Assembly (NCBI GenBank): GCA_001970855.1
Contig: LSSN01002747.1
Coordinates: 1-22,623 of the forward strand
Direction: 5' to 3'
DNA from: Smittium culicis
Lineage: Eukaryota > Kickxellomycota > Harpellomycetes > Harpellales > Legeriomycetaceae
DNA: 22,623 nt
A program made the translations under genes and the position numbers. Below, in pieces: positions 1 to 8,913 of this stretch. The notes under the pieces were generated by a model that was not told the origin of the DNA, did not search any database, and saw nothing but the letters and a program-made list of their open reading frames with translations. Each line of letters begins with the position of its first letter. Position 1 is the stretch's first letter.

Positions 1-180
1 CTCCTAATCACACTATCACTCGCCGCTGGCCCAATAATCTCATCGCGATAAACGCCAATAAACCTACCATTGGCAACACCCAATAAATAGCAATCAATTC
101 ATATTGGCCATGCTGAAGAATCCCAATAGCAACAAATTTATTACTATACGGCTAATCTGTTTACCCTTTACCGTTCAACG
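1..180. other. Unassigned edge fragment, less AT-rich than its surroundings
   Basis: This stretch is visibly less AT-rich than the next kilobase and has three competing readings. On the minus strand, a 48-codon segment from a possible acceptor (TTAG before 151) to a TGA at 8-10 is hydrophobic. It contains YWVLPMVGLLAFIAM, which resembles the last membrane helix of MIP/aquaporin proteins (pattern WVxPxxGxxxA). A second minus frame is open from about 100 to the window edge and contains RFIGVYRDEIIGPAASDSV. A plus frame is open from 3 to about 86. I cannot decide between them. The fragment could be a terminal exon, a broken gene or a repeat. No other exon of a MIP gene could be found in 180-1050. 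Confidence 0.25.
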
Positions 181-1050
181 CTCTATAAAAAAAATCAAAT
201 ATATGATTTGTTTACGATTTATAAGTAAATTTATTATTTGATACTATTTTATTATACTCCAATATATCTTAAATCCTCGCAATTAAAATGTTATAATTGA
301 ACATAATTGGCTATAATTAGAGTGTCAAAAATAGTCTACCGCCCAAGAAAGGGTTAATCCAAAAAAAAACTGCTTCTTATTAGCCCTTTTCCCAGGCAAT
401 AAACTACTTATGATACACCAAATATATATAATTAGGTTCTGTCACTATAATTATATTCTGGGGCCTTAAGAATCATTGGTATGCTGGATAATATCTGCAA
501 ATAGTATATTTGCTTATAAACCACAAACGAATCGCCAATTTGATTTTAATAAGAGTTTTGGACGGGAAAAGCCTTATAACAGTACATCAAATACATCTCT
601 CCCTACTAAAAAAAAAGAATCAATATAATATAGTAGATCTATACTTTTTTTATTCTTTTATAAGCGTTTAATTCGAATGGATTTTAAAGCCTATACTGAT
701 TAGACCACTTCAGATAATGTACTTCAAAATGTATGTTTCTATAAGCACCCAAACTCTTAACTTTAATCAATCCTAAGGTCTCTACTCTTTCCTATTTTAC
801 AAGAAAAAAAAACATATCTAATTATTTCCACAAGCCGGTCCCCTTTACTATCAAAATCTTTATACTCATAAGCTTTGTTTAGATATATTCTTTCATGCCC
901 ATACCATTATACTATTATTGCAAGTTAAAATCAATGTTTTTATAAACCATCCAAACTTCAAAAATTATATAATTATACTAATTTAGACTATACAAAATAA
1001 ATACGTGTAATCATGAAATTATCACTTTTTTAATATTAGTATGGTTGAGG
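181..1050. other. AT-rich spacer, no supported gene
   Basis: This is an AT-rich stretch with many stops in all frames. The only open segment I noticed is on the minus strand, about 330-420, reading FFFGLTLSWAVDYF in a short hydrophobic run. It has no start, no clear splice sites and no recognisable family, so I do not call it a gene. It holds the left flank and presumed 3' side of the CDK1 gene. Confidence 0.5.
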
Positions 1051-1068
1051 TTTATTAATGGTTTTATT
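1051..1068 (-). terminator. Candidate polyadenylation signals of the CDK1 gene
   Basis: Two AATAAA hexamers on the minus strand (1051-1056 and 1063-1068) lie about 35 to 50 bases past the CDK1 stop codon at 1103. This position suits a fungal 3' processing signal. The surrounding DNA is so AT-rich that the hexamers could also occur by chance. Confidence 0.4.
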
Positions 1069-1102
1069 AAAGTTTAAAAGAAAATATGTACTTAGAACAC
1101 TC

Positions 1103-2503
1103 TTAGTATTCAACGTCGTTAAAGTATGGATGCAATAATGCTTGCTTCGCTGTGATTCTACGGCTTGGGTCATAGATTAGCATTTTCTAATATATATATA
1201 AACATATAATTTATGTATAGAAAATATAATAATAAAGCCGATCATATGTAGTTTATATATAGAAAATATAAAAGGCATTGTTAATTCTAGTTATATGGAA
1301 ATGTTATGGATAAATTTTTTACGCTTATTAGATCAATTCCATCGGGGCATAGTTTGGGTAAAAGTTCTTTTAATGATTGTGCTTGCCATTTTGGAAATGA
1401 TGGTTTATAATCTGGCAGTGAAGTCACCGAAGGCCATGTTTCCTCTGTTGGAGTTCCCAAAATTCTATTAAATGTTAAAAAATGCAATTGTGTGATAAGC
1501 TAAATCCCATAAATCATTTTACATAGAGCTGATATCTTACCTGAATATTTGGAAGATTTCATCAATTTCAGAATCGCCTGGGAATAGAGGCCTTTTACTA
1601 GCCATCTCTGCAAAGATACACCCAATACTCCACATATCCATACCAATTGAATAGTGCCTAGATCCCATCAAGATTTCGGGAGCTCTATACCATAGTGTTA
1701 CTACTTCGTGTGTATATATTCTTAGAGGAACCCCAAATGCTCGCCCAAGCCCAAAATCTGCTATTTTTAGCATCCCGTGCCTATCAATAAGTAAATTTTG
1801 AGGCTTTAAATCTCTGTGCAGAATTCTTCTTGAATGACAAAACGATATTCCTTTAACCAGTTGGTGCATGTAGCTCTAAATAATGCAAAAATTACATTTA
1901 TTCTTCCAAATGAAACTGAAAAATTAAGAAAATTATCTCTATAATGTATTTAACCGTTGTTTACTTTAACTTGGGCTGGTGTCAAACCGGCTTGACCCGT
2001 AGTATCCATATACTTTTTGAAGTCTAGATCCAAAAATTCAAATACCAAGTATAATTTTGTATCATTATGGACGATATCCAGTAGCCTATTTAACCGCATG
2101 AATTGATTCGATATCTTTTTTATTCAAAAAACTAAAATTGTATATTATAGGATCTAAAATGGTTAATATTCATACCTGACAATATTTGTGTGCTGGAGCT
2201 CTTTTAGTATAGATATTTCTCTTATTGCAGTTGATGGCACTCCATCATCATCGCCCTCAAGACGGATCTTCTTCATAGCTACCGTTTCTCCGGTTTTTTT
2301 GTCGATTGCTTTGTAAACTACACCATACGTCCCCTCCCCGATTTTGTCCATTTTTTGATAGCGTTCTTCACCGGCGCTGAGAATACAAGTAGATAATTGT
2401 TAGATAAGTGGTTAAAAAAAAAATCCCCCCACCCCCCAAACATGTCAAGTGCAATTTTTTACGAGTAAAGTGTTAAAGAGTAATATAAAAAAGCTTACTT
2501 CAT
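1103..2503 (-). CDS. CDC28: Cyclin-dependent kinase CDK1/CDC28, six exons
   Basis: This is the master cell-cycle serine/threonine kinase, which partners with cyclins and Cks. Exons on the minus strand are 2499-2503, 2376-2281 through 2176 (that is 2176-2376), 1965-2085, 1541-1875, 1323-1464 and 1103-1186. They total 888 nt, or 295 aa plus stop, matching the usual ~297 aa. All five introns (122, 90, 89, 76 and 136 bp) are GT-AG and every join keeps frame. Visible landmarks are the glycine loop GEGTYG (15-20) with inhibitory T18 and Y19, ATP lysine K37, the PSTAIRE cyclin helix (49-55), HRDLKPQN (129-136), DFG (149-151) and activation-loop T164 before the APE. Residue 153 is Gly where CDKs nearly always have Ala (DFGLGR). 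The ATG choice rests on the 5-nt first exon: it gives an N-terminus [10 protein letters not shown], while the internal ATG (M11) would cut into the start of the kinase fold. Confidence 0.95.
2377..2498 (-). other. CDK1 intron 1 with a G-tract
   Basis: This 122-bp intron separates the 5-nt first coding exon (ATGAA) from exon 2. The donor is GTAAGC, the acceptor is TTCTCAG, and CTAAC lies shortly before the acceptor as a plausible branch site. On the transcript strand it carries two runs of six G separated by one T (2425-2437), next to a T run. This is very unusual in otherwise AT-rich spacer DNA. Confidence 0.75.
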
Positions 2504-3648
2504 TTTTTTTTTCCGTTATTGATAAATAGATGTGTTGCGTTTAAATATAAATGCTATAATCTTTTCGGTTCCAAAAAATTACAGATTAAAACCTTTCAAA
2601 AGATTTATTCAAGTATACGAATGTTTAATACTACTTGGCAACAGTACTGCTGAAGTAAGGTATGGTTGATACTTTTCTGTTTTCTTAAATGTATGACAAA
2701 AAAGAAAATAATAATCCAAGTAAAGAAAGATAAAATAAAATAAGAAAAGTAGGCCAAGTTAACACACTTTTTGATGTTTACAAAAAAAAAATTATCTTGG
2801 AAAAAAAATATAGTTTTTCAAGCTCTTGAAAAATATATACTCTTTAAAAAAAAAAAAAATTGTTTGTCTTTGGTTAAACTTTAGAATTTTATTGGTTAAC
2901 GATGTTGATTGTTATAATCACAACAGCTTAATTTAATTTAAATCCAGGATTTTCACAGACTTTATTTTTTATTGCTTTATTTTTTACTGCCTATTAAGAT
3001 GTGAATGGATATTTTGCTGTTTATTGTATACTCTTGTTTGGTCACAAATCATGTGTGCGCCTAATCCCAATTGATCGAACATATAAAATGTTTGCAAGTA
3101 AATACACTCAAGGTTGATAAGAAAATTAAGTCATTTTCGTATTGGATTGACTGCAATAACATATATGCAAAAATTAAATTAAATTAAATTATAAAATACT
3201 TCAAATAGCTGTACATATCACCGAAAGATAAACCCTAATAATTCAGCAAATCTACATTTTATAACGTTTTAACTTGTAAATAAATCTGTTTCTTTTTCAG
3301 TCCTCACTACAGCAAGGTATAATATGAAATAATCCGGTATTTTTTTTAATACTATTTTTATTAAGCCATTTATAAGAGTTACTTGATTAGATAGATTTAA
3401 TAGTCTAGAAAAAAAAATAATCTGGTTGAATCAGTAGTAATATTTTAAAACTGTATAATAAAACTGTAGTTTTTTTCTTTTTAAAAAAATATAAAAGTGG
3501 AGATGGAATCGTAAAAAAAAAAAAGTGCCATAATAGCCAATATTGCTTTATAAGGCAAATAAGTATGATAAATTAAAGATTTCAATTCGCAAAATCTTTT
3601 TTTCAAAAAAACAATTTTATACTTCTAGTTAATTTTTGATTAAAGCCA
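2504..3648. repeat. AT-rich spacer with a short (AAATT)4 microsatellite
   Basis: This spacer lies upstream of the CDK1 start and downstream of the AFG3 stop. It contains many A and T homopolymers and a perfect (AAATT)4 run at 3171-3190. No coding region, tRNA-like fold or convincing regulatory motif could be recognised. It must hold the CDK1 promoter, but I cannot place it. Confidence 0.5.
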
Positions 3649-6354
3649 TTATATTTGTTCGGATGATGGCTTTGAGGTTTCTGTGCTAGGAATATCGTCT
3701 GTCTTTTTTCCTTCTTTTGACGCTTCAGAATCAGCATCCTTTACCGAGTGACTTGGCGTGTTCATTATAAAATCTTCATAAAGGATTTTTTCAGTAAATG
3801 GTCTTGGGCCAAGTAGGTCAACCATATCTTCACGCTGTAGAACTTCCTTCTTTAGAAGTCTTTGAGCAACCAATTCGACCATCTCGCGCTTTTCAGTAAG
3901 TAGGTTCAAAGTGCGTTGATAGGATTCGTCGATCATCTTGCGGACCTCCAAATCGATCATCTCAGCTGTTGCTTCTGAGTATGGTCTGTGCATTTGTCTT
4001 TCATTTTGGGGATCTGAGAAGTTTACCTTACCTACTCGCTTATTCATACCATATTGAACTATTCGAGCGTATGCCATTCTAGTGACTTTCTGCAAGTCAT
4101 CAGATGCACCAGTTGTAATAACGCCAAAGAATAGTTCCTCCGAGGCACGACCACCTAGTGTCATACACATTCTATCGTCAAGCTGAGCGGTTGAGTAAAG
4201 GTATTGATCTTTTGGCAAATATTGTGCATATCCAAGCGCTCCAATTCCTCTTGGGATGATTGAGACTTTTAGAAGTGGGTCTGCGTGCTCCATGTACCAA
4301 CCAACAACTGCGTGACCTGCTTCGTGATAAGCAACTGTTTTCTTTTCTTCTGGCGATAAAACGCGAGATTTCTTTTCAAGACCTGCAATAACACGCTCAA
4401 TGGCAGCTTCAAAGTGTTCTAATTCTACAAACTCAGAGTTCTTTCTGGCGGCAATAAGTGCAGATTCGTTACAAACATTAGCAATATCAGCACCTGAAAA
4501 TCCTGGTGTCATAGCAGCCATTCTATTTGCCAATTTTTCAATGTCTTCTTTGGTCTTGATGGGCTTCAAATGTACTTTGAAGATGTCAGATCTACCTTTT
4601 ATATCAGGGTTGTCGAGTGAAATATGTCTATCAAATCTTCCTGGACGGAGAAGTGCGCTGTCAAGTACATCTGGTCTATTGGTACCTGCAAGAACAACAA
4701 CGTGTGTGTTTGAGCCAAAACCATCCATTTCAACTAGCAATTGATTGAGGGTGCTTTCGCGCTCATCATTACCGCCGCCAAATTGGTTCCCTTTTCCTCT
4801 TGATTTACCAATAGCGTCAATTTCATCGATAAATATGATACTTGGCGAATGTTTTTTAGCATTAGCAAACAAATCGCGTACACGAGAAGCACCAACACCA
4901 ACAAACATTTCAACAAATTCAGAACCACTTACTGAAAAGAATGGAACACCAGCTTCACCGGCAGTAGCTTTAGCAAGAAGGGTTTTACCAGTTCCAGGTG
5001 GTCCACTTAAAATGGCACCTCTTGGAATCTTGGCACCAAGTCTTTCGTAACGAGCGGGCTCTTTCAAAAAGCTGACAAATTCCATGATTTCTTCTTTGGC
5101 TTCATCACAACCTGCAACGTTTTTAAATTTGATTTGGATATCGGTCTCTTTGTTGTACATCTGGGCTTTGCTTTTGCCAACACCAAATATGCCACCTGGG
5201 CCGCCACTACCGGAAGAGCCGCCACCTATTCCGCTCTTTCTAGACATGTAAACAAATGCACCGATAAGCAATAATGTGGGCCCAAAGTTGATCAATATGG
5301 AGCTGAGAGGAGTTAAAGTTTTGTATTCGACAGGAACTCTGTGAGAATTGGGGATCTTGAGTTCATTTTGAGCTTCTTCCAACTGCCTTTCGAAAGATTC
5401 AACGCTTCCGATGTTAAATTCAATTGTTCTTTTAGTGCTAGAGACGTGGGAGGTATTTTCGATTTCAACACCATATCCATCGACATTTCTATTTAATTCG
5501 CTTTGGACAGGTGCAGAGCGGATAATTGCATAAACTCTGGAGCTGTTGACGATAACAATTCTTTCTACCAAGCCTTTTTCGAGGTATAAAGATCTAACTT
5601 CTTGCCAGGTCAAAATTTGAGAGTTATCATCAGAAAGCAGGTCAACCAATTTATATAGAATAATGGAGGCGACTATTGCTGGGAGAACTGAACCACTGCC
5701 AGGAGTAAATCCACTGTTTTGGTTTTGGTTTTGTTTAGGCAAGGGCTTTCGTGGAATTCCATCTTGATCGTTTTTGGCTTTACCGTTTTCAGTTTTTTTT
5801 TCGCTTTCATTATTTTTGGTGTTTTGAGTAGGTTGATCGTTATAGTTATCTTTCTCGAGCTTGGAATCAAAAATAGAGCTACTTGATTTAGGCTTAGGGT
5901 TTAGGAAATGTTCAAATCCAATTGGAGGATGATCTTTAAAGAAATCGTCTTTAATCTTGTTTTCAGATTTAGGAGCTTTTGGATCAGAGGGAGGTTGAGA
6001 ATGATCTGGATTGGCTTTAGGATCATTCTTACTTTCGGCTGATTTATCTTTATCTGTGGAGTAATTCCTTTGATTTGAGATTTTAACTAAAGTCTGGAAT
6101 TTTTTTGTGAAATCCAAAGAAACAGATTTAGATATAGGTTGAGTGCGAAGAGGATAAGTCGAAGTGTTTTTTAGAGAAGATTGAGAGAGTATTGAAAAAG
6201 ATCTGTTGTTTTTTGAAATAACTTTTGAGCTAGATTGTTTTGATAGCGATAAAGTTTGAAGAGAAATGTTTTTGAGATCGGAAGCATAGTGCTTGAGGAA
6301 GGGTAGTTTGGTATTGATCAAAGCACGATTATGAAGTTGCATAGCTTGCATCAT
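3649..6354 (-). CDS. AFG3: Mitochondrial m-AAA protease subunit, AFG3/YTA12 family
   Basis: This is an ATP-dependent zinc metalloprotease of the inner mitochondrial membrane. It degrades misfolded membrane proteins and matures some matrix proteins, with its catalytic domains facing the matrix. The frame is a single uninterrupted 901 aa. The N-terminus is Lys/Ser-rich and lacks acidic residues, as in a mitochondrial presequence; RNY|S at 96-99 is a possible cleavage site. A charged Asn/Lys/Pro-rich linker follows. TM1 is at ~223-239, the small intermembrane domain between, and TM2 at ~350-370. Next are a Gly-rich linker, Walker A GPPGTGKT (451-458), Walker B IIFIDEID (506-513), arginine-finger region RPGRFDR (570-576) and the protease motif HEAGH (677-681), with the TTGASDD segment supplying the third zinc ligand. 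Two TM segments mark it as m-AAA rather than i-AAA (YME1). The match looks closer to AFG3/AFG3L2 than YTA12, but that choice is by eye. Confidence 0.95.
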   Translation of the reverse strand: MMQAMQLHNRALINTKLPFLKHYASDLKNISLQTLSLSKQSSSKVISKNNRSFSILSQSSLKNTSTYPLRTQPISKSVSLDFTKKFQTLVKISNQRNYSTDKDKSAESKNDPKANPDHSQPPSDPKAPKSENKIKDDFFKDHPPIGFEHFLNPKPKSSSSIFDSKLEKDNYNDQPTQNTKNNESEKKTENGKAKNDQDGIPRKPLPKQNQNQNSGFTPGSGSVLPAIVASIILYKLVDLLSDDNSQILTWQEVRSLYLEKGLVERIVIVNSSRVYAIIRSAPVQSELNRNVDGYGVEIENTSHVSSTKRTIEFNIGSVESFERQLEEAQNELKIPNSHRVPVEYKTLTPLSSILINFGPTLLLIGAFVYMSRKSGIGGGSSGSGGPGGIFGVGKSKAQMYNKETDIQIKFKNVAGCDEAKEEIMEFVSFLKEPARYERLGAKIPRGAILSGPPGTGKTLLAKATAGEAGVPFFSVSGSEFVEMFVGVGASRVRDLFANAKKHSPSIIFIDEIDAIGKSRGKGNQFGGGNDERESTLNQLLVEMDGFGSNTHVVVLAGTNRPDVLDSALLRPGRFDRHISLDNPDIKGRSDIFKVHLKPIKTKEDIEKLANRMAAMTPGFSGADIANVCNESALIAARKNSEFVELEHFEAAIERVIAGLEKKSRVLSPEEKKTVAYHEAGHAVVGWYMEHADPLLKVSIIPRGIGALGYAQYLPKDQYLYSTAQLDDRMCMTLGGRASEELFFGVITTGASDDLQKVTRMAYARIVQYGMNKRVGKVNFSDPQNERQMHRPYSEATAEMIDLEVRKMIDESYQRTLNLLTEKREMVELVAQRLLKKEVLQREDMVDLLGPRPFTEKILYEDFIMNTPSHSVKDADSEASKEGKKTDDIPSTETSKPSSEQI

Positions 6355-8493
6355 CTTTATAGTACACTTTTACAAATAAGTTATGACAGAAAAAATGGTA
6401 TAAAAATTATAGTGATAATGGCAGAAGATCAGAAAAGCTTTAAATCTAATAATTATAAATATAAATTATCTAATTTAGATAATAAATCTAGATACGGGAG
6501 GGGGATTATTTTTTGAAACAAAATCTGATTTATTTATATAGAGTTAAAGCGAGAGAAATCTAAATGTTTCCTGTATATGTTAACGTAGAAGAAAAAGGTG
6601 ATAAAGAAGCCAAACTGAATTTAAAAAATGATGTGTAATGATTTTGACTATTGGCTTTCTATTTAAGTACCAAATCTTCCAGAATCTTAATTACTATTTT
6701 TTTTTTTGGCTGCCTAATAACAAGATTAGCTGCCAATGACGAATAACGCAAAAAACAAATAAACAGAAAAGTGAAAGATAAGCTGCGATAGGCTGATTAT
6801 CAGCGCAGCTTTAAACCGCCAAGAAAACCAGCCAAGTTATTAGTCAATAGAATCCCCTAAACGCTATCAGATCATATAACCACGCTTTAAAATGCCTTTT
6901 ATAGCCTGTTATACTCTTCTCACCCTTTCGCCAGCTATACTCTTATCGCCTTTTAAGCTTGCTCAGCTACTGTAGCTTTTGCGTCTACCAAGCTGCTGCA
7001 GCGCCCGGGAAGCTATACTCTTATCGCCTTTGTGAAAGCTAATTCTTATTGTCATCATACGCCGCTTATATTTCAAAGTGACGTGTAATTTCGTAGTATA
7101 TAGTATAACTAGCTACTAGTATATAGTTTCTAATACATTATTCTCTATCATGCTTTTCTGGCCTATTTAATTCGGATAAAACCCCTTAACAGCGCAACCT
7201 GTTTGTGCTATTTAAGCCGTTTGGTGCTTTCAAGTGCTAAACATGTATGAAAAGTGTACTCGTTCTTCCTACTGACCCTTTTGTCCTATATACGTCTGAT
7301 TTCTAGGCACCATTCACTTATCCCTATAATTAATACTCTCTTTAAATTAATATAAAATTCCATAGCATTCTCGCCTTACATTTAATTACCACTATTACAT
7401 TCCATTCCATTCCACTCATACATCTTATTCATCTTATTTGCTCAAATTTATCGAAATTACAGTATTCATAGTGTAGAAGCAACAAACAGTATCTCTAGGT
7501 AGATATTATCTTGACTGAATTTCCAAATCACCTTTTTTTTACTTGAGCACAATTCACCTACAAATAATTATAATAAGCCAACGCTAATGGTTTTATTTCT
7601 GTATGGAAGCTTTAGCGTATAATAATCGTTTCTAAGAATTTGGATTTTCGCGGATATTTTATACTCATCTCACTCAAGCTATCAAAGACAAACATTAATT
7701 TAGCTAGTTTCTTGTTTTTGCCCATAAAAAAATTTCCGTCCATTCATTCACATAAACTAAATAAACTTTCATATTGTTTAATTATAGCACGCTATCTATA
7801 TCTTTGACTATAAAGTAAACGCCTAAAAAAAATGATAATACTCACTATTCAATCTAAAAACATCAATCATCCCAAAAAAATCGCTGTAAAGTTGATTTAA
7901 TCATCAGATATTGACTCGAATAAATAAAAATCATATTGCTTAAATCATTGTATCGTATAATTGTTATAAATAAAAACAAATTTCATTTACGCATGTATAT
8001 ACACTCAACCTTATTATTCTTTTAATAAAGCTCCGGAATTCCTTCAAAGAATACATTTTAATCAAAAATCTTATATATAAACCTACGCCTTCTCTCCACC
8101 CGCTACTACATTTATTCAAAAAAAAAATAATGTATCAGTTGATTTCTTTTACTCATACTGCAAACAATAAATATAAATTTTACCATATTTTAATAATGAA
8201 TCAACTTCTATATCTGCAAAATTTAAATACTCAATCAACATTACATTTAAAAACAAATATATTATCCATCGAACAGGGCTAAATCTAGTTGCAATAATTA
8301 ATAACCGAAAATATACTTTTTCTTGTGTATAAGTGGATCCTGAGATTTAAAAAAAAAAATACCTAGACTCATATAAAACACATCCCAAGTTTGCTGTGAA
8401 AAATTATTTATACTTATCAAAAATACATTGCCCATTATATTTGATCCAGTTGCATATTTAATGGCTATAAGCAATCGTTTGAAATACCCAATC
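6355..8493. other. Long AT-rich spacer without a supported gene
   Basis: This spacer of about 2.1 kb lies upstream of AFG3 and downstream of NOT3/5. The part from about 6700 to 7070 is less AT-rich and carries short repeats (listed separately). Further right are small microsatellite-like runs: ATTCC repeated three times near 7400-7415, and CATCTTATT twice near 7421-7438. No open frame with protein-like composition and no RNA gene could be recognised. The AFG3 promoter must lie at the left end. Confidence 0.5.
6908..7031 (+). repeat. Short direct repeats, about 21 bp
   Basis: An identical 21-bp unit, AGCTATACTCTTATCGCCTT plus T, occurs at 6933-6953 and 7011-7031. A degenerate third copy (GTTATACTCTTCTCACCCTT plus T) lies at 6908-6928. 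The units sit in a block less AT-rich than its surroundings, which also contains a CTGCTGCAG-type palindromic stretch near 6992. This may be the end of an old mobile or dispersed element, or a local duplication. Confidence 0.7.
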
Positions 8494-8665
8494 TTTATTT
8501 TTTACAGAGGAATTATTGATCGTAAATCAAAAGTGTAAATAACTATTTGAAAATATTAAAATTGTAAAAAATATCATAAAAATGATTTTTCAACAGACCC
8601 TCCTCCTCTTCTATCGCTTTAGTATCTCTATTCCCTCTGGGAATTAGTTTAAAGTATATTATTCG
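8494..8665 (-). mobile_element. Probable 5'-truncated LINE 3' end
   Basis: Read on the minus strand, this stretch lines up with the 3' UTR of the LINE at 13126-13265. Matching blocks in order are CTTTaAACtAAT...GGGaATAGAG, then GAGGGTCTGTTGAAAAAT followed by ATTTTTATgATA, then ACAATTTTAAT, then AATAATTCCTCTG followed by an A-rich tail (AAAAAATAAAG) ending near 8494. The two copies share block order but differ by many substitutions and one gap of about 28 bp. A short 3'-end fragment with an A-rich tail is what incomplete target-primed reverse transcription leaves. No clear target-site duplication was found. Confidence 0.5.
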
Positions 8666-8913
8666 CTTGAATTTATAGAAATCCTTTTGCATTAAAAACT
8701 ATTATCATAAATAGCAATATACTCCAAAAATCGAAAATATGTATTTTATCCTAAAAATATGTATGGATAATTGTGTGTAATGTTGATTATGTTTAATTGT
8801 TTGATTGTTTGATTTGGAATTATTAGCAAAAGATTATTACATACTATTATTATGCTGTAAAAAAGAATCAAATAAATATTTAAAAAAATATATAGTTTTT
8901 GTCTTATTTTTTT

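Noticed and set aside
4400..5050. Plus-strand open frames of about 100 codons
   Set aside because: They are antisense shadows of the AFG3 AAA domain, which is conserved on the minus strand.
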